Assembly: GCA_017164015.1 (NCBI GenBank)
Contig: CP071065.1
Span: 4,255,918 to 4,319,917, forward strand
Origin: Nostoc sp. UHCC 0702
Lineage (GTDB): Bacteria; Cyanobacteriota; Cyanobacteriia; Cyanobacteriales; Nostocaceae
Reading direction: 5' to 3'
DNA: 64,000 nucleotides
Below, piece by piece: positions 43,246 through 52,886 of this stretch. Made by a program: the position numbers and the translations under genes. The notes below the pieces were generated by a model. That model was not told where the DNA came from. It was given only the letters and a program-made list of their open reading frames with translations, and made no database searches. Position 1 is the stretch's first letter, and each line of letters begins with the position of its first letter.

Positions 43246-44841
43246 CTAGTCCATATATCCTAAAAGCTTGAGTTGAGCCATCAAAGCTTCTTTTTCTTCA
43301 TCAGAAACTTCTTCTCTTTGCTGACTGGCATCCTGGGTTGTTCTGGTGTTTTCACCGTATTTTACAGGTTTACTAATTAATGAGTCAGAGCGAATAATTT
43401 CCGTTGGGACTCTACCTTCCATATCTTTAGGAATAGGAAGATCCAACAAATGTAACAAAACAGGAGTAATATCTAGAATTGACAAAGGCTCTAGTTTCTC
43501 ACCTGATTTAATATCCGGCCCTCGACCAATAAAGATGCCATTAGGACGATGAGTACCATCAGGCTTATGTCTGGGTTTAACGACTTCTCCTGAACGCACA
43601 ATGGAAACAAAGCCATAATCACGTAGTTTAACAGTGATATCCGGTGAATATGGGAAATGAGGTTTTCCTGCGATTTTGGCTTGATTTAACTCTGGTTCGA
43701 TAAAAATCTGTCCGTTATCAGCAGGGTTGCGGTAGTCGAGTAATTGTTTTTTCAAGCGATCGCAAAACTCAGCGTATTCTTCTGGTTTAACTCCCTTACC
43801 AGACCCATCGTCCATATTCACATATATGGCATTACTGCTGGGTGTCAGCGCATATGCTAGTGTTTGTTCCCAATCAATCATCACAGTGTGGTCTTTAATG
43901 CGATCGGCTGTTAGCTTCCAACCATCGTCTGTTTCGGCATCATTGACCCACTTTAAATAACCATGTTGAGCTAGCCATTCATTGATGTATACTACCTCTG
44001 TTGTGGCACCAAAGCCATGATCGGATGTCATGATCACATTCGTATCAGGCCCAGACAAGTTAACTAAGGTTTCAATAGAAGAGTCTAATTGCCGATAGTA
44101 GGCTATGCACATTTCTCGAATATGGGCATCCCAAGGAGTCGGATTAGGATCGACAAGTTCTGGAGCTAAGTAACGCCAAAATAAATGTTGAAGTTTGTCT
44201 GTACCATCAAACACAACAGCTGTGAGGTCTGTTGGATCGGTTTTCATCAGGTAGCAAAGTACTTCTGTCCAAGCGCGATCGCGATCTGATTGTAAATCAA
44301 TCCAAGGTTCATACTCTCCTTGGTCTAGGCCTTGAATACACTTCTTTTCTTCGGCAATATCCATACCCAACTGCTTATAGTCAAAGTTAGGCTTATTTTT
44401 GAGAGTCTCAAACAAAGATGTAGGATATGTGGAACTACGTAAATGTTTCCAAGGGATGAATCCAGAAATCAGATACCCATCTATGGGAACAGGCGGTGAC
44501 ATCCCGTAAAAGTTCATGCAGGTAACTCGCTTGTTTTGGCGGCTGACCATTGACCAGACAGTTTCGCAGCAAATATCACGCGAATCATTAACTTTGAGGA
44601 ATACCTGATTTTCCGAGAATTCCGGTCGGAGGAAATCATAAATTCCGTGTATTTCAGGACTGCGCCCAGTTACCATCGAAATCCAAGCAGGAGGAGTAAG
44701 GGGATTTTGAGTAGACATCAAATCCGCATGTACACCTTCGGAAACAAACTTTTTTAAAAACGGCATTACTCCGTCATTCATTAAGGGCTTGAGTAGGGCG
44801 AAGGTAGCCCCATCTAAACCAATCATTAATACTTTGCTCAT
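43246..44841 (-). CDS. AlkP-superfamily phosphodiesterase/nucleotide pyrophosphatase-like protein
   Basis: A 531-residue enzyme. MIGLDGATFALLKPLM carries the N-terminal metal-binding Asp, NPLTPPAWISMVTGRSPE the Thr nucleophile of NPP-type phosphodiesterases, VFDGTDKLQHLFWRYL and IMTSDHGFGATTEVVY the other metal ligands, and KSGEKLEPLSILDITPVLLHLLDLPIPKDMEG the C-terminal signature of the family. It may hydrolyse PAP or nucleotide-linked intermediates, or act on a lipid phosphate. It lies between the ACP and APS kinase genes. Confidence 0.88.
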   Translation of the reverse strand: MSKVLMIGLDGATFALLKPLMNDGVMPFLKKFVSEGVHADLMSTQNPLTPPAWISMVTGRSPEIHGIYDFLRPEFSENQVFLKVNDSRDICCETVWSMVSRQNKRVTCMNFYGMSPPVPIDGYLISGFIPWKHLRSSTYPTSLFETLKNKPNFDYKQLGMDIAEEKKCIQGLDQGEYEPWIDLQSDRDRAWTEVLCYLMKTDPTDLTAVVFDGTDKLQHLFWRYLAPELVDPNPTPWDAHIREMCIAYYRQLDSSIETLVNLSGPDTNVIMTSDHGFGATTEVVYINEWLAQHGYLKWVNDAETDDGWKLTADRIKDHTVMIDWEQTLAYALTPSSNAIYVNMDDGSGKGVKPEEYAEFCDRLKKQLLDYRNPADNGQIFIEPELNQAKIAGKPHFPYSPDITVKLRDYGFVSIVRSGEVVKPRHKPDGTHRPNGIFIGRGPDIKSGEKLEPLSILDITPVLLHLLDLPIPKDMEGRVPTEIIRSDSLISKPVKYGENTRTTQDASQQREEVSDEEKEALMAQLKLLGYMD

Positions 44842-44992
44842 AACTAAATGCTTGATTGTTATTAGTGGAAATTTGCACAGTATAGGATTATAAGCATCCT
44901 ATTTGAGTGGTAAGTTTGTTGGTCAACGAACCAAAAAGGTCACAAAGTAAACGAGGTTTTCAGGAATTATTTAGGATTGCTGACATAGATGA

Positions 44993-45283
44993 TTAGAGAT
45001 GATTTTGCAGAAAATTGACTACTTGACTGACTAAAATTTCATCAACGTAATCACTATCTTGCATTAAGAGTTTTTGAAATGGCAGCCCTTTGACATTAAA
45101 AGCTTCTTCTACCGCCACCACAAATCTAACTATATCAATCGACTCAAATGCTAAATCTTCAATCAACCGAGTATCAGCAGCGATATTTAAATCTAAATCC
45201 CAGTCAGCAGTCATTTCTTGAAGTACATTAATTAGCTTCAGTTCGATTTCTTTTTGGCTTAATGATGAAGTTGATTGACTCAT
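44993..45283 (-). CDS. Free-standing acyl carrier protein
   Basis: A 96-residue ACP. Four helices can be traced, with the phosphopantetheine Ser at FESIDIVRFVVAVEEAF (about residue 52), where the canonical DSL is ESI. It starts 15 nt after the third megasynthase, so translation is likely coupled. The cis-encoded phosphopantetheinyl transferase would be the natural activator. It could be a carrier for a starter unit or for tailoring. Confidence 0.88.
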   Translation of the reverse strand: MSQSTSSLSQKEIELKLINVLQEMTADWDLDLNIAADTRLIEDLAFESIDIVRFVVAVEEAFNVKGLPFQKLLMQDSDYVDEILVSQVVNFLQNHL

Positions 45284-45298
45284 GGATTTGACTTTTAA

Positions 45299-48200
45299 TT
45301 AATTGAGATGAAAAGTTGATTCAAAATGTGGTTGCAATAGTTGGGAATGACAACAAATTGCAAAAATTTCTTGCTCGAAACGCCAGAATTTCACTGGAAA
45401 GACAGTACCAGCATAAAGGATGTTAATTGTCCGTTTTTCAGGTAAATAAGCACATATTTCCCAGTTTTTGGGATTACCATTCAACCCTATTCCTAAAGCT
45501 TTAGCTGCTGCTTCTTTAGCACACCAAAACTCTACTATTCTGATTTGTTTTTCATTTGTAGGTAAATTATCCAGCCATTTTCGTTCTTGGGATTTGACTA
45601 CAACATCTAGCAAGTCATCAACATGTAATTTTTCTAAACGTTGCAGGTCAATACCAACTTTTGTATTAGGTGGTGATAGAACAGCAACTATATGTTCATG
45701 GCTATGAGTAATAGAAATTTGGGGAATTAAGTCTAGCTTTTCTAATTCAGCACAGATAATAATGGGCTGACCTAAAGAAGTAGCTCCAACTTCAATATCT
45801 ACTGGGGCAAGTTGCAGATTCAGAGTTTGTTCTGCCCATTGTCTAACAGCATCTTTTGCCGCAATCCGTCCTAATAGCCAATCAATACGACGTTTACTTT
45901 GTTCTGATAAATTATACCAGAAATCTCGCTCGTTTTGGTTTAGTACTAGATGTGCTAACACCCGTAACCATATTCTCCAAGCATCGCTAAAAAATCCTTC
46001 TGGAAAAGGATCAATCCGGCGAACAACTAAGTTGGTTTCAGTTTGTAACCAAGGTCGAGATAAGTAAGCTTTTGATGGTTGGAGACGGCAATGATAGTAA
46101 TGTTCGGGAACAGTAAAACAACGGTCTTGCCAAGCTTCAATACGAGCAATTAAGCGGCCTTGACTGTCAATACAATCAAAGTTGGCGATCGCTTGTTTAT
46201 CTCCAATAAATTTGATCGTAGCACGACAGCGAACTTGGCTACCAGCAGGTAAAGGCCCAGTGTATTGATCAAACGCTTTCACCTGAAAGGGAAAAACATT
46301 GAAATCACTACCAAATTGCTCTGATACCCAATATCCTACTAACTGTCCAACAGCATCTAAAAGACCTGCATCAATCTGGAAGGTTGGGTTTGGTCGTTCA
46401 TGGAAAAAGTTGTGAATTGAGATTACCTGCAAATCAGCCTCAATACCTTCTTTCCCCCAACAATGGATATGCTTCACTCCTTGAAAGCGAGGCCCATGAA
46501 ACATACCTGTACTATATAGTTCCGCGTCTGTCCAACGAGAAGCAGCAGGCTGTGTCAATTTTAACTCTACAGCGGTAGGAGGTATGGCAAAACTATCTGC
46601 CAAGTTGACAATGCCTTCAAAGACTAAATGTCCTTGCTCTTGCTCAGAACTTGTCAGAAATAAGCGTACCTGCACTTGCCAAGTATCAGGATCAGGCTGG
46701 GGTTGTAAGGTAGCTTTTATATTCAGGGTCAGGTGTCCTTGGTCTAAAGATAGCCAGCGATAGCCTCGTAAATTCGATATGCCAGTGACGACCTTATTCC
46801 CACCTACCAAATAAGCTGCCGCTTCAGCCAAAATTTCCATACTGACTGTAAAGGGAATTACAGGTAGTGGTAGCAATTCTGGATGGCGATCGCACAGAAC
46901 ACCACCTATAGTATGGTCGTGAAGAAACAAGTCCTGCCCCATCTCAAACCGACGTTCACAGTAGAGATATTGCTCATTCTTCTTCAATATTTTACCTAAT
47001 AACGGCCAATTCTCCGCAAAAGTACGTAAATTTGGCTCAGAAATTTGGAGGCTGGAACGAGAGTGACCGAAGTGGGAAAAGATGGCATTAGTGACCCGTT
47101 CCTGATTAGCTAAAAAGTCTGCCATTAATTGGAAGTGAGCATTAATCAAGGAAAGCCTAGAATCATATTTGGCAGTAGATACAATAGGGTTCGGATCAGC
47201 TGGGGAGGCTGGGGGGGAAAGAGAGTTGTTAACTGTTACTTCTTCGCTCCCCCCGCTTGCCTCAACAGATAACTTTGTTAACCGAACTGTATTGGCAGTA
47301 GATACAATAGGGTTCGGATCAGCTGGGGAGGCTGGGGGGTAAAGAGAGTTGTTAACTGTTGGTTCAAGTGGTATAAATTGAAACGCTTCGTTACTCTTAA
47401 GAGTCGCAGCCTCACTGGCTAGAGTTAAATCAGGCGATAATCGCATGATTGGCATATTCAATGCCAGTATAGGCTGAGGTTTGGATAGTATATTTGTAGC
47501 TAGAGCAACATCAAAATCAATCGCTTGCAGATGCCGATCGCGATATAAAGGACTAAAATCAACAGCATGACCATTGACTAACAAACGTCCTAGGAGATTT
47601 TGGATTTGTTCTAAACCTGAGCGTTTTTGATTGTTACTAGCGATCGCCAAATAATCGCGACCTGCAAGAATATCACTAACAAAGCCTGTGAGGTTGCCAC
47701 TTGGCCCCACTTCAATAAAAGTTCTCACTCCTTCCTCATAGAGACGCAGGATGGTTTCACGGAAACGTACCCGACTTGACCACTGCTGAGTAGCTAAATT
47801 ACGAATACCTTCGACATCTGTAGGGAAGGGTGCGCTGGTAGCACAACTATACAAAGTGGTGTGACCTGCACCAACGTTCAAACTATCATAAAAAGCTCGG
47901 AAAGCAACTCCCACCGGTGCAAACAAGGAAGTATGGTAAGCTCTGTCAAAGGGTAAGCGAGTGCAGATTGCCCCCATAGCTTGCAGTTGCTCAGTGGCAA
48001 CAGCTATATCATTGACACTACCAAACAAAATCACCTGGTTAGGACAGTTATCCATTGCCAAATGTAAGCGATCGCCAAACTTGATTAACAACTGGTTGAT
48101 CTTTGCCGGTGCGATCGCTCCGACTGCAATCAATTCCCCTTTAGGAATACCAGCTGCTATTTCTAAATCCAAATAAATCTGATTCAGATGGCGGATTTTG

Positions 48201-50314
48201 TTGGCTAGTTCTGCCTGATCTGCTAGTTGCACAGTTCCAGAAGCAATCAAAGCAGTATTTTCACCTGTGCTGTGGCCTACCATCACATCACACTGAATGC
48301 CAAACTCGCCCAGGAGTTCGTAAAGTGCCATACTAGCGGTAAACACAGTTTCCGAACCAACATCCATGTTAAAGAGTTGGCTATTTGCTAGTTGGCGATC
48401 ATTTGGGTTCAGGCTAGTAGAAGGAGGAAAAATAATTTGGCTAGGAAGGGAAGAGCGCCGCTGTGCCAGAGTAGCATCCAAGAAATCAAACCATGCCCGT
48501 ACTTGGGGAAAGTACAAACATAGGTCAGCCAACATATTTTGATATTGGGAGCCTTCGCCAGGAAATATGAAAGCAGTTTTTTGGGGTGACTGGCTAGGGC
48601 TGAGATGGTTGTAGTAGATGCCGTTACGAGTTTGCAAACGCTTAGCTGGGAAATGTTGCAACTTTTCCATTACTTGATCAAGCTTAGTTTGCAAATCAGT
48701 AATGTCTTTGGCAACTACAACTAGACGATGATTGCCCAAAGGCAGCATCGCTAGGGTGTAAGCGATATCAGCTAAGGATATTTGCGGTTTAAGTTGTATA
48801 AATTTATCAACTTTTTTGATGATTGCTAGTAAATCTTCCCCACGTTCACCAGAAAAAATCAGTAACTCGCTAGGCAACTGCTGCAATAGAAGTTGAGAGG
48901 CTTGCTGATGTGGTGAGCGGTATTCCTCCAATACAGCGTGAGCATTGATACCTCCAAAACCAAAGGCATTTACTCCTGCTCGTCGTGGTAATTGCGAGTG
49001 ACCGTGAATCCAAGGTCGTGCTTCTGTATTGATATAAAAGGGAGTTTTTTCAATTTCCAAGGCTGGATTGACCTTTTGGCACAAAGTCGGCGGCAAAACT
49101 TTGTGATAAAGTGCCAGAGCAGTTTTGATTAAGCTGGCTGCACCAGCTGCGGGGAGGCAATGACCAATCATGGACTTGACTGAGCCGATCGCACAAGTAG
49201 GAAAGCTCGATTGGCGTTGTCCAAATACTTTGGTCAGAGATTGTAGTTCCGTTTGGTCTCCGAGAGGAATACCTGTGCCATGAGCTTCTACCAGTCCCAC
49301 AGTGCTAGGAACAACACCACTATCAGAGTAAGCTCTTTGTAGTGCGAGAATTTCTCCCTCAATGCGGGGAGCGAGTAACCCCAATGCTTTGCCATCACTA
49401 GAACAGCCAACGCCTTTAATCACTGCATAGATGCGATCGCCATCCCGTTGGGCGTCAGCTAATCGTTTCAAAACTAAAATTCCTAAACCTTCTCCCAGCA
49501 AGGTTCCCACCGCCGACTCATCAAAGGGAGCAATGCGATCGCGACCTAGTGCTTTGAGTTGGCAGAAAATCATATTAATCTGCGGCGGTGTAGAGGCATG
49601 GACACCCCCAGTTAAAATCAAATCGCAGCGTCCGCTGGTCAGTTCCTGAATTGCCAATTGTGTGGCAATCAAAGAAGAAGCACAGGCTGCATCAACTATA
49701 TAGTTCGGCCCCATCAGGTCGAGGCGGTTAGCAATTCGCCCTGTCAGTACATTTGGTACCAGTCCTGGAGCCATTTCTGTAGTAAAAGGTGGCAGACTGG
49801 CTTTTAACTGTCGCCGAATTTCTTCTAGAGTAGTAGATTCTAAATCAGGATTTAGCTGTTGCAGGATGTCCAGCGTCTGATCGACAATCTGACCGTGCTG
49901 CAACAGTGTGGCAAAACCTCTGTTAATATAAGTGCCGCGACCGAGAATTATACCTGCTTTCTCTCGGTTAAAAGGTCTTGTCAAATAGCCTGAATCTTTG
50001 AGTGCCTCCCAAGCGACTTTGAGTGCTAGAAAGTGGTCAGGTTCACCACCATCGACAGAGTTCGGCATAATCCCAAAATCTATCGGGTTGAATTCAGCTA
50101 AATTACCTAAGAATCCTCCTTTACGGGTGTAGATGCGATCGTTCGTTTGAGAATCAGGATCAAAGTAAGGCATAGCCCAGTCATCAGGTGCATCCTGAAT
50201 GGCATTTACCTTGTTGAGAATATTTTGCCAGTAGGTTCGCAGGTCTTTTGCACCTGGGAAGAGGGCGGCCATACCAATAATGGCAATATCGGACAGAGAA
50301 TGGGCTGAACTCAT
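45299..50314 (-). CDS. PUFA/polyketide synthase subunit: KS-AT-DH-phosphopantetheinyl transferase
   Basis: A 1671-residue megasynthase. KS (residues about 8-465): SDIAIIGMAALFPGA, active Cys211 in VDAACASSL, and His in EAHGTGIPLGD and GSVKSMIGHCLPA, so it is not a chain-length factor. AT (about 580-900): AFIFPGEGSQYQNML and MVGHSTGENTAL with Ser near 681. A Pro/Ser-rich linker (about 1015-1080) holds a tandem repeat. Hot-dog dehydratase (about 1105-1390): DLFLHDHTIGGVL and PVIPFTVSMEILAEAA. PPTase (about 1480-1671): TKVGIDLQRLEKL and FWCAKEAAAKALGIG. PfaA-E activities are scattered in three proteins; this carries a second KS, AT and DH plus an in-cis PPTase. Its start overlaps the KR-DH gene by 4 nt. 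Confidence 0.93.
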   Translation of the reverse strand: MSSAHSLSDIAIIGMAALFPGAKDLRTYWQNILNKVNAIQDAPDDWAMPYFDPDSQTNDRIYTRKGGFLGNLAEFNPIDFGIMPNSVDGGEPDHFLALKVAWEALKDSGYLTRPFNREKAGIILGRGTYINRGFATLLQHGQIVDQTLDILQQLNPDLESTTLEEIRRQLKASLPPFTTEMAPGLVPNVLTGRIANRLDLMGPNYIVDAACASSLIATQLAIQELTSGRCDLILTGGVHASTPPQINMIFCQLKALGRDRIAPFDESAVGTLLGEGLGILVLKRLADAQRDGDRIYAVIKGVGCSSDGKALGLLAPRIEGEILALQRAYSDSGVVPSTVGLVEAHGTGIPLGDQTELQSLTKVFGQRQSSFPTCAIGSVKSMIGHCLPAAGAASLIKTALALYHKVLPPTLCQKVNPALEIEKTPFYINTEARPWIHGHSQLPRRAGVNAFGFGGINAHAVLEEYRSPHQQASQLLLQQLPSELLIFSGERGEDLLAIIKKVDKFIQLKPQISLADIAYTLAMLPLGNHRLVVVAKDITDLQTKLDQVMEKLQHFPAKRLQTRNGIYYNHLSPSQSPQKTAFIFPGEGSQYQNMLADLCLYFPQVRAWFDFLDATLAQRRSSLPSQIIFPPSTSLNPNDRQLANSQLFNMDVGSETVFTASMALYELLGEFGIQCDVMVGHSTGENTALIASGTVQLADQAELANKIRHLNQIYLDLEIAAGIPKGELIAVGAIAPAKINQLLIKFGDRLHLAMDNCPNQVILFGSVNDIAVATEQLQAMGAICTRLPFDRAYHTSLFAPVGVAFRAFYDSLNVGAGHTTLYSCATSAPFPTDVEGIRNLATQQWSSRVRFRETILRLYEEGVRTFIEVGPSGNLTGFVSDILAGRDYLAIASNNQKRSGLEQIQNLLGRLLVNGHAVDFSPLYRDRHLQAIDFDVALATNILSKPQPILALNMPIMRLSPDLTLASEAATLKSNEAFQFIPLEPTVNNSLYPPASPADPNPIVSTANTVRLTKLSVEASGGSEEVTVNNSLSPPASPADPNPIVSTAKYDSRLSLINAHFQLMADFLANQERVTNAIFSHFGHSRSSLQISEPNLRTFAENWPLLGKILKKNEQYLYCERRFEMGQDLFLHDHTIGGVLCDRHPELLPLPVIPFTVSMEILAEAAAYLVGGNKVVTGISNLRGYRWLSLDQGHLTLNIKATLQPQPDPDTWQVQVRLFLTSSEQEQGHLVFEGIVNLADSFAIPPTAVELKLTQPAASRWTDAELYSTGMFHGPRFQGVKHIHCWGKEGIEADLQVISIHNFFHERPNPTFQIDAGLLDAVGQLVGYWVSEQFGSDFNVFPFQVKAFDQYTGPLPAGSQVRCRATIKFIGDKQAIANFDCIDSQGRLIARIEAWQDRCFTVPEHYYHCRLQPSKAYLSRPWLQTETNLVVRRIDPFPEGFFSDAWRIWLRVLAHLVLNQNERDFWYNLSEQSKRRIDWLLGRIAAKDAVRQWAEQTLNLQLAPVDIEVGATSLGQPIIICAELEKLDLIPQISITHSHEHIVAVLSPPNTKVGIDLQRLEKLHVDDLLDVVVKSQERKWLDNLPTNEKQIRIVEFWCAKEAAAKALGIGLNGNPKNWEICAYLPEKRTINILYAGTVFPVKFWRFEQEIFAICCHSQLLQPHFESTFHLN
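47171..47360. repeat. Direct 67-bp duplication in the AT-DH linker
   Basis: Two near-identical 67-bp blocks, starting at 47171 and 47294, lie 123 bp apart inside the gene and keep its frame. They encode repeats of the form NNSLxPPASPADPNPIVSTA. A recent tandem duplication. Confidence 0.9.
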
Positions 50315-52860
50315 GGGTGAATAGCTAGGCGATTGAGGGCAGAGTTACAAGTACTTTCAATCTGTTGCATTTGCAGGCGCACTTTGCCACTGTGATCAAA
50401 GAAAAGTGCATCGTATGTCAGGTTATGGTCATTGACTTGGGTAACTCGGAAAGCCAGGCGCAGAGGGCTTTGGATGTTAGCACAGTCATAGCGGATAACG
50501 CTACCCAGACAGGATGGTAAAGCTGTAGTATGCCGATGCAACCTTGCCCAAACAATCGCTAGTTGTGGAGCCGTATCCAACAATCCAGGGTCAAACAGCC
50601 ATCGGGCTTGCTTACTCAGCAAGGGTTTCCACCCAGATATCTGGCTGGGTGTAACTAGAGCATCAATGCCTTGTTCATTCAAACTATTAATTGCTGTGAT
50701 TAATTGAAATTGGCAACCGTGAAACAAATAGTCGCGGTAAGCAATATGTGGATCAAGTCCTTTGTGGGTGTCCAACCACTGCATATCTATGATCGGTGGT
50801 GTTTCTGGGGCTGGTCGGAGGATGACAGTTGCCCGATAGAAAGGCAGATTTCGTTCTGGATCGATGATTTCTGCACTTACTTCTAAAGACTCAGCATCAG
50901 CATGGCTAGCAGCCCGTGCTTGCAAGCGGATGTTTCGTTCCCCAGATGTTTCTAGCACTAACCCACGTAATACCCGCAAGTTTTGCACTTGTGTGACTGT
51001 CCACTCAGGCCAACCCGCTTGGACAAACTCGGCTATCCACTCCAGCGCACCTGTTGCCGGCATGACTGGCTTACCGTCTAAGCGGTGGTCTTGTAGGTAG
51101 GGGTCACGGTCAATTGAGAGGGTATAATCTAGGGTTACGGTGCTATTTGGCTGTAGTTGGGGTTGCTCAGACAACAGCACAAACTTACTCCCTTCCCGTT
51201 GTAAGATGACCGATGCCATTTTTTCTCCCCTGCACCCCTGCACCCCTGCACCCCTGCTGCCTAAACAGTAATCTTCGGGCGGAAAAGGAGTAGTTGCAGT
51301 TGAAGAGTCATTTGGCAACTGGGATATTTGTTCCTGTTGTGCTTCGTAAGCTTCCCAAGGGCCATCACCAGCAATCACCTCTACTTCTGATTTCCGTCCC
51401 TTCTGCAACTCGGCTGCAAAGAACTGCCGACCTGCATCTAGAGGAATGGGGATAATACCTCGCTCTCGGAATTGGCGTTTAACTGCTTCAGAAGCCATAC
51501 CAGTGGTATCCCAAGGCCCCCAATTGATTGCTACTACCCGTGCAATTGACCACTGATGATGTAACTGCCACGCTAATCTGTTGACTAGTTCATTGGCAGC
51601 AGCATAGTCTGCCTGTCCCCGATTACCGTAGCGTCCGGCGACGGAAGTGAAGAAAACTAGCAACTTTAGGGATTCTGGTCTAAGATGACGACTGAGAATA
51701 AAAGCACTATCAGCTTTGGTATCAAAAACTCGGTCGAAAGAGTCAGCATGTTTGTCGGCAATTAATTTGTCTTCAATAATGCCTGCACCGTGAATCACAG
51801 CATCTAAGCGACCGTAGCGTTTGTATATACCATCGATCAAATTACCAAAAGCTTGATCATCTCTGACATCAGTGGGCAGGTATTCTACTTTTGCTCCCAA
51901 TTGTTGGAACTTCTCTAAGTTTTGGCGAATCGTGCGATCGCGTAATAATGTTTGCAGTTGTCGCTCAATCTGTACAGGTGTCAGAGTTAAATTTTGTTGC
52001 TGACCTTGCTTAATCAATAGCTGCCGTAACTGAGATACTGAGGTAATTCCCTTGGTGATCTCTAATTCTGCCCCTGCTAGTGATGATTGTCCTGTGACAA
52101 TCAGCGTTAATCCGTAAGCTGCTAGGTCAGCAACAATTTCGGCGGTAATTCCTCTTGCGCCTCCCGTTGCCAAAACTACAGCATCAGCAGTTGGTATCCA
52201 AGCATCGGTATCAGGTGTGGGTGCAAAAGCTGCTGGAACTGTGCGGAAGATAGTGCGATTACCTTGGGGATAGCCGACTTCGGAACGACCACCGGGTAAT
52301 AATAATTCTTGGACTACTCGTTCAGCTATATTAGCCGCAGTCTGACTGCAATCAAAATCAACTGCCTTCGCCTGCACTCCATTCCATTCCGCAGCCAAAG
52401 TTTTCAGCAACCCAGTGCTAGCACCACCAGTAGGTAAAATAGACTTGCTATTTGCTACACGACCAAAGTAGCCACCCAAGCCGGAAGCTGCTAAAACTCG
52501 ACCAGACTTTTGCAAATCAGTGGCACACAAATGCAGCAGGTAAAATAAACTCTTGGCGTGGAGTTGGGTGGCTTGCCGCCATTGTACGAGAGTTTTGGGT
52601 ATTGGCTGGACATCCAAAGGAGCTAGATGAATTATACCAGTTACGGTTCCGTGCTGTTGCCGCACTGCTGCCACAGTTTTGGTGATAGTTTCTAGGTCTT
52701 GGAGTTCCTGTTTCGCTAAGATCACAGGAGTAGCTCCTTTTTGTTGCAGAGCTTGGGCGACGAGGGTCGCAACCGAGAGTGAGTCTTCAGTAATCAGGAC
52801 TAGTCCAGCCAGTTCTGACAATTGTGGTTTTGCTAAAGGCTCAGGGTGAGCCTGCATCAC
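50311..52860 (-). CDS. PUFA/polyketide synthase subunit: ketoreductase-dehydratase
   Basis: An 849-residue megasynthase subunit. Residues about 1-220 form the non-catalytic half of the reductase. Residues about 230-500 form the catalytic KR: VVLATGGARGITAEIVADL (NADP site), a catalytic Ser in FFTSVAGRYGNRGQADYAAANEL and Tyr at about 417. Residues about 560-849 form a hot-dog dehydratase with catalytic His in YLQDHRLDGKPVMPATGALEW (about 591). A segment around residues 533-545 (CLGSRGAGVQGCRGEK) is encoded by octamer repeats. It starts at GTG or the adjacent ATG and overlaps the next gene by 4 nt, 26 nt after the first subunit. No enoyl reductase is present here; that lies in the first subunit. 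Confidence 0.93.
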   Translation of the reverse strand: MMQAHPEPLAKPQLSELAGLVLITEDSLSVATLVAQALQQKGATPVILAKQELQDLETITKTVAAVRQQHGTVTGIIHLAPLDVQPIPKTLVQWRQATQLHAKSLFYLLHLCATDLQKSGRVLAASGLGGYFGRVANSKSILPTGGASTGLLKTLAAEWNGVQAKAVDFDCSQTAANIAERVVQELLLPGGRSEVGYPQGNRTIFRTVPAAFAPTPDTDAWIPTADAVVLATGGARGITAEIVADLAAYGLTLIVTGQSSLAGAELEITKGITSVSQLRQLLIKQGQQQNLTLTPVQIERQLQTLLRDRTIRQNLEKFQQLGAKVEYLPTDVRDDQAFGNLIDGIYKRYGRLDAVIHGAGIIEDKLIADKHADSFDRVFDTKADSAFILSRHLRPESLKLLVFFTSVAGRYGNRGQADYAAANELVNRLAWQLHHQWSIARVVAINWGPWDTTGMASEAVKRQFRERGIIPIPLDAGRQFFAAELQKGRKSEVEVIAGDGPWEAYEAQQEQISQLPNDSSTATTPFPPEDYCLGSRGAGVQGCRGEKMASVILQREGSKFVLLSEQPQLQPNSTVTLDYTLSIDRDPYLQDHRLDGKPVMPATGALEWIAEFVQAGWPEWTVTQVQNLRVLRGLVLETSGERNIRLQARAASHADAESLEVSAEIIDPERNLPFYRATVILRPAPETPPIIDMQWLDTHKGLDPHIAYRDYLFHGCQFQLITAINSLNEQGIDALVTPSQISGWKPLLSKQARWLFDPGLLDTAPQLAIVWARLHRHTTALPSCLGSVIRYDCANIQSPLRLAFRVTQVNDHNLTYDALFFDHSGKVRLQMQQIESTCNSALNRLAIHP
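51225..51261. repeat. CCCCTGCA octamer repeat inside the KR-DH coding region
   Basis: Three to four copies of CCCCTGCA (reverse of TGCAGGGG) lie within the reading frame and are translated as a Gly/Arg-rich spacer between KR and DH. The same octamer is intergenic at 4251-4306. Confidence 0.9.
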
Positions 52861-52886
52861 AAAGCGTGGAATTAACTCTCTCTCGG

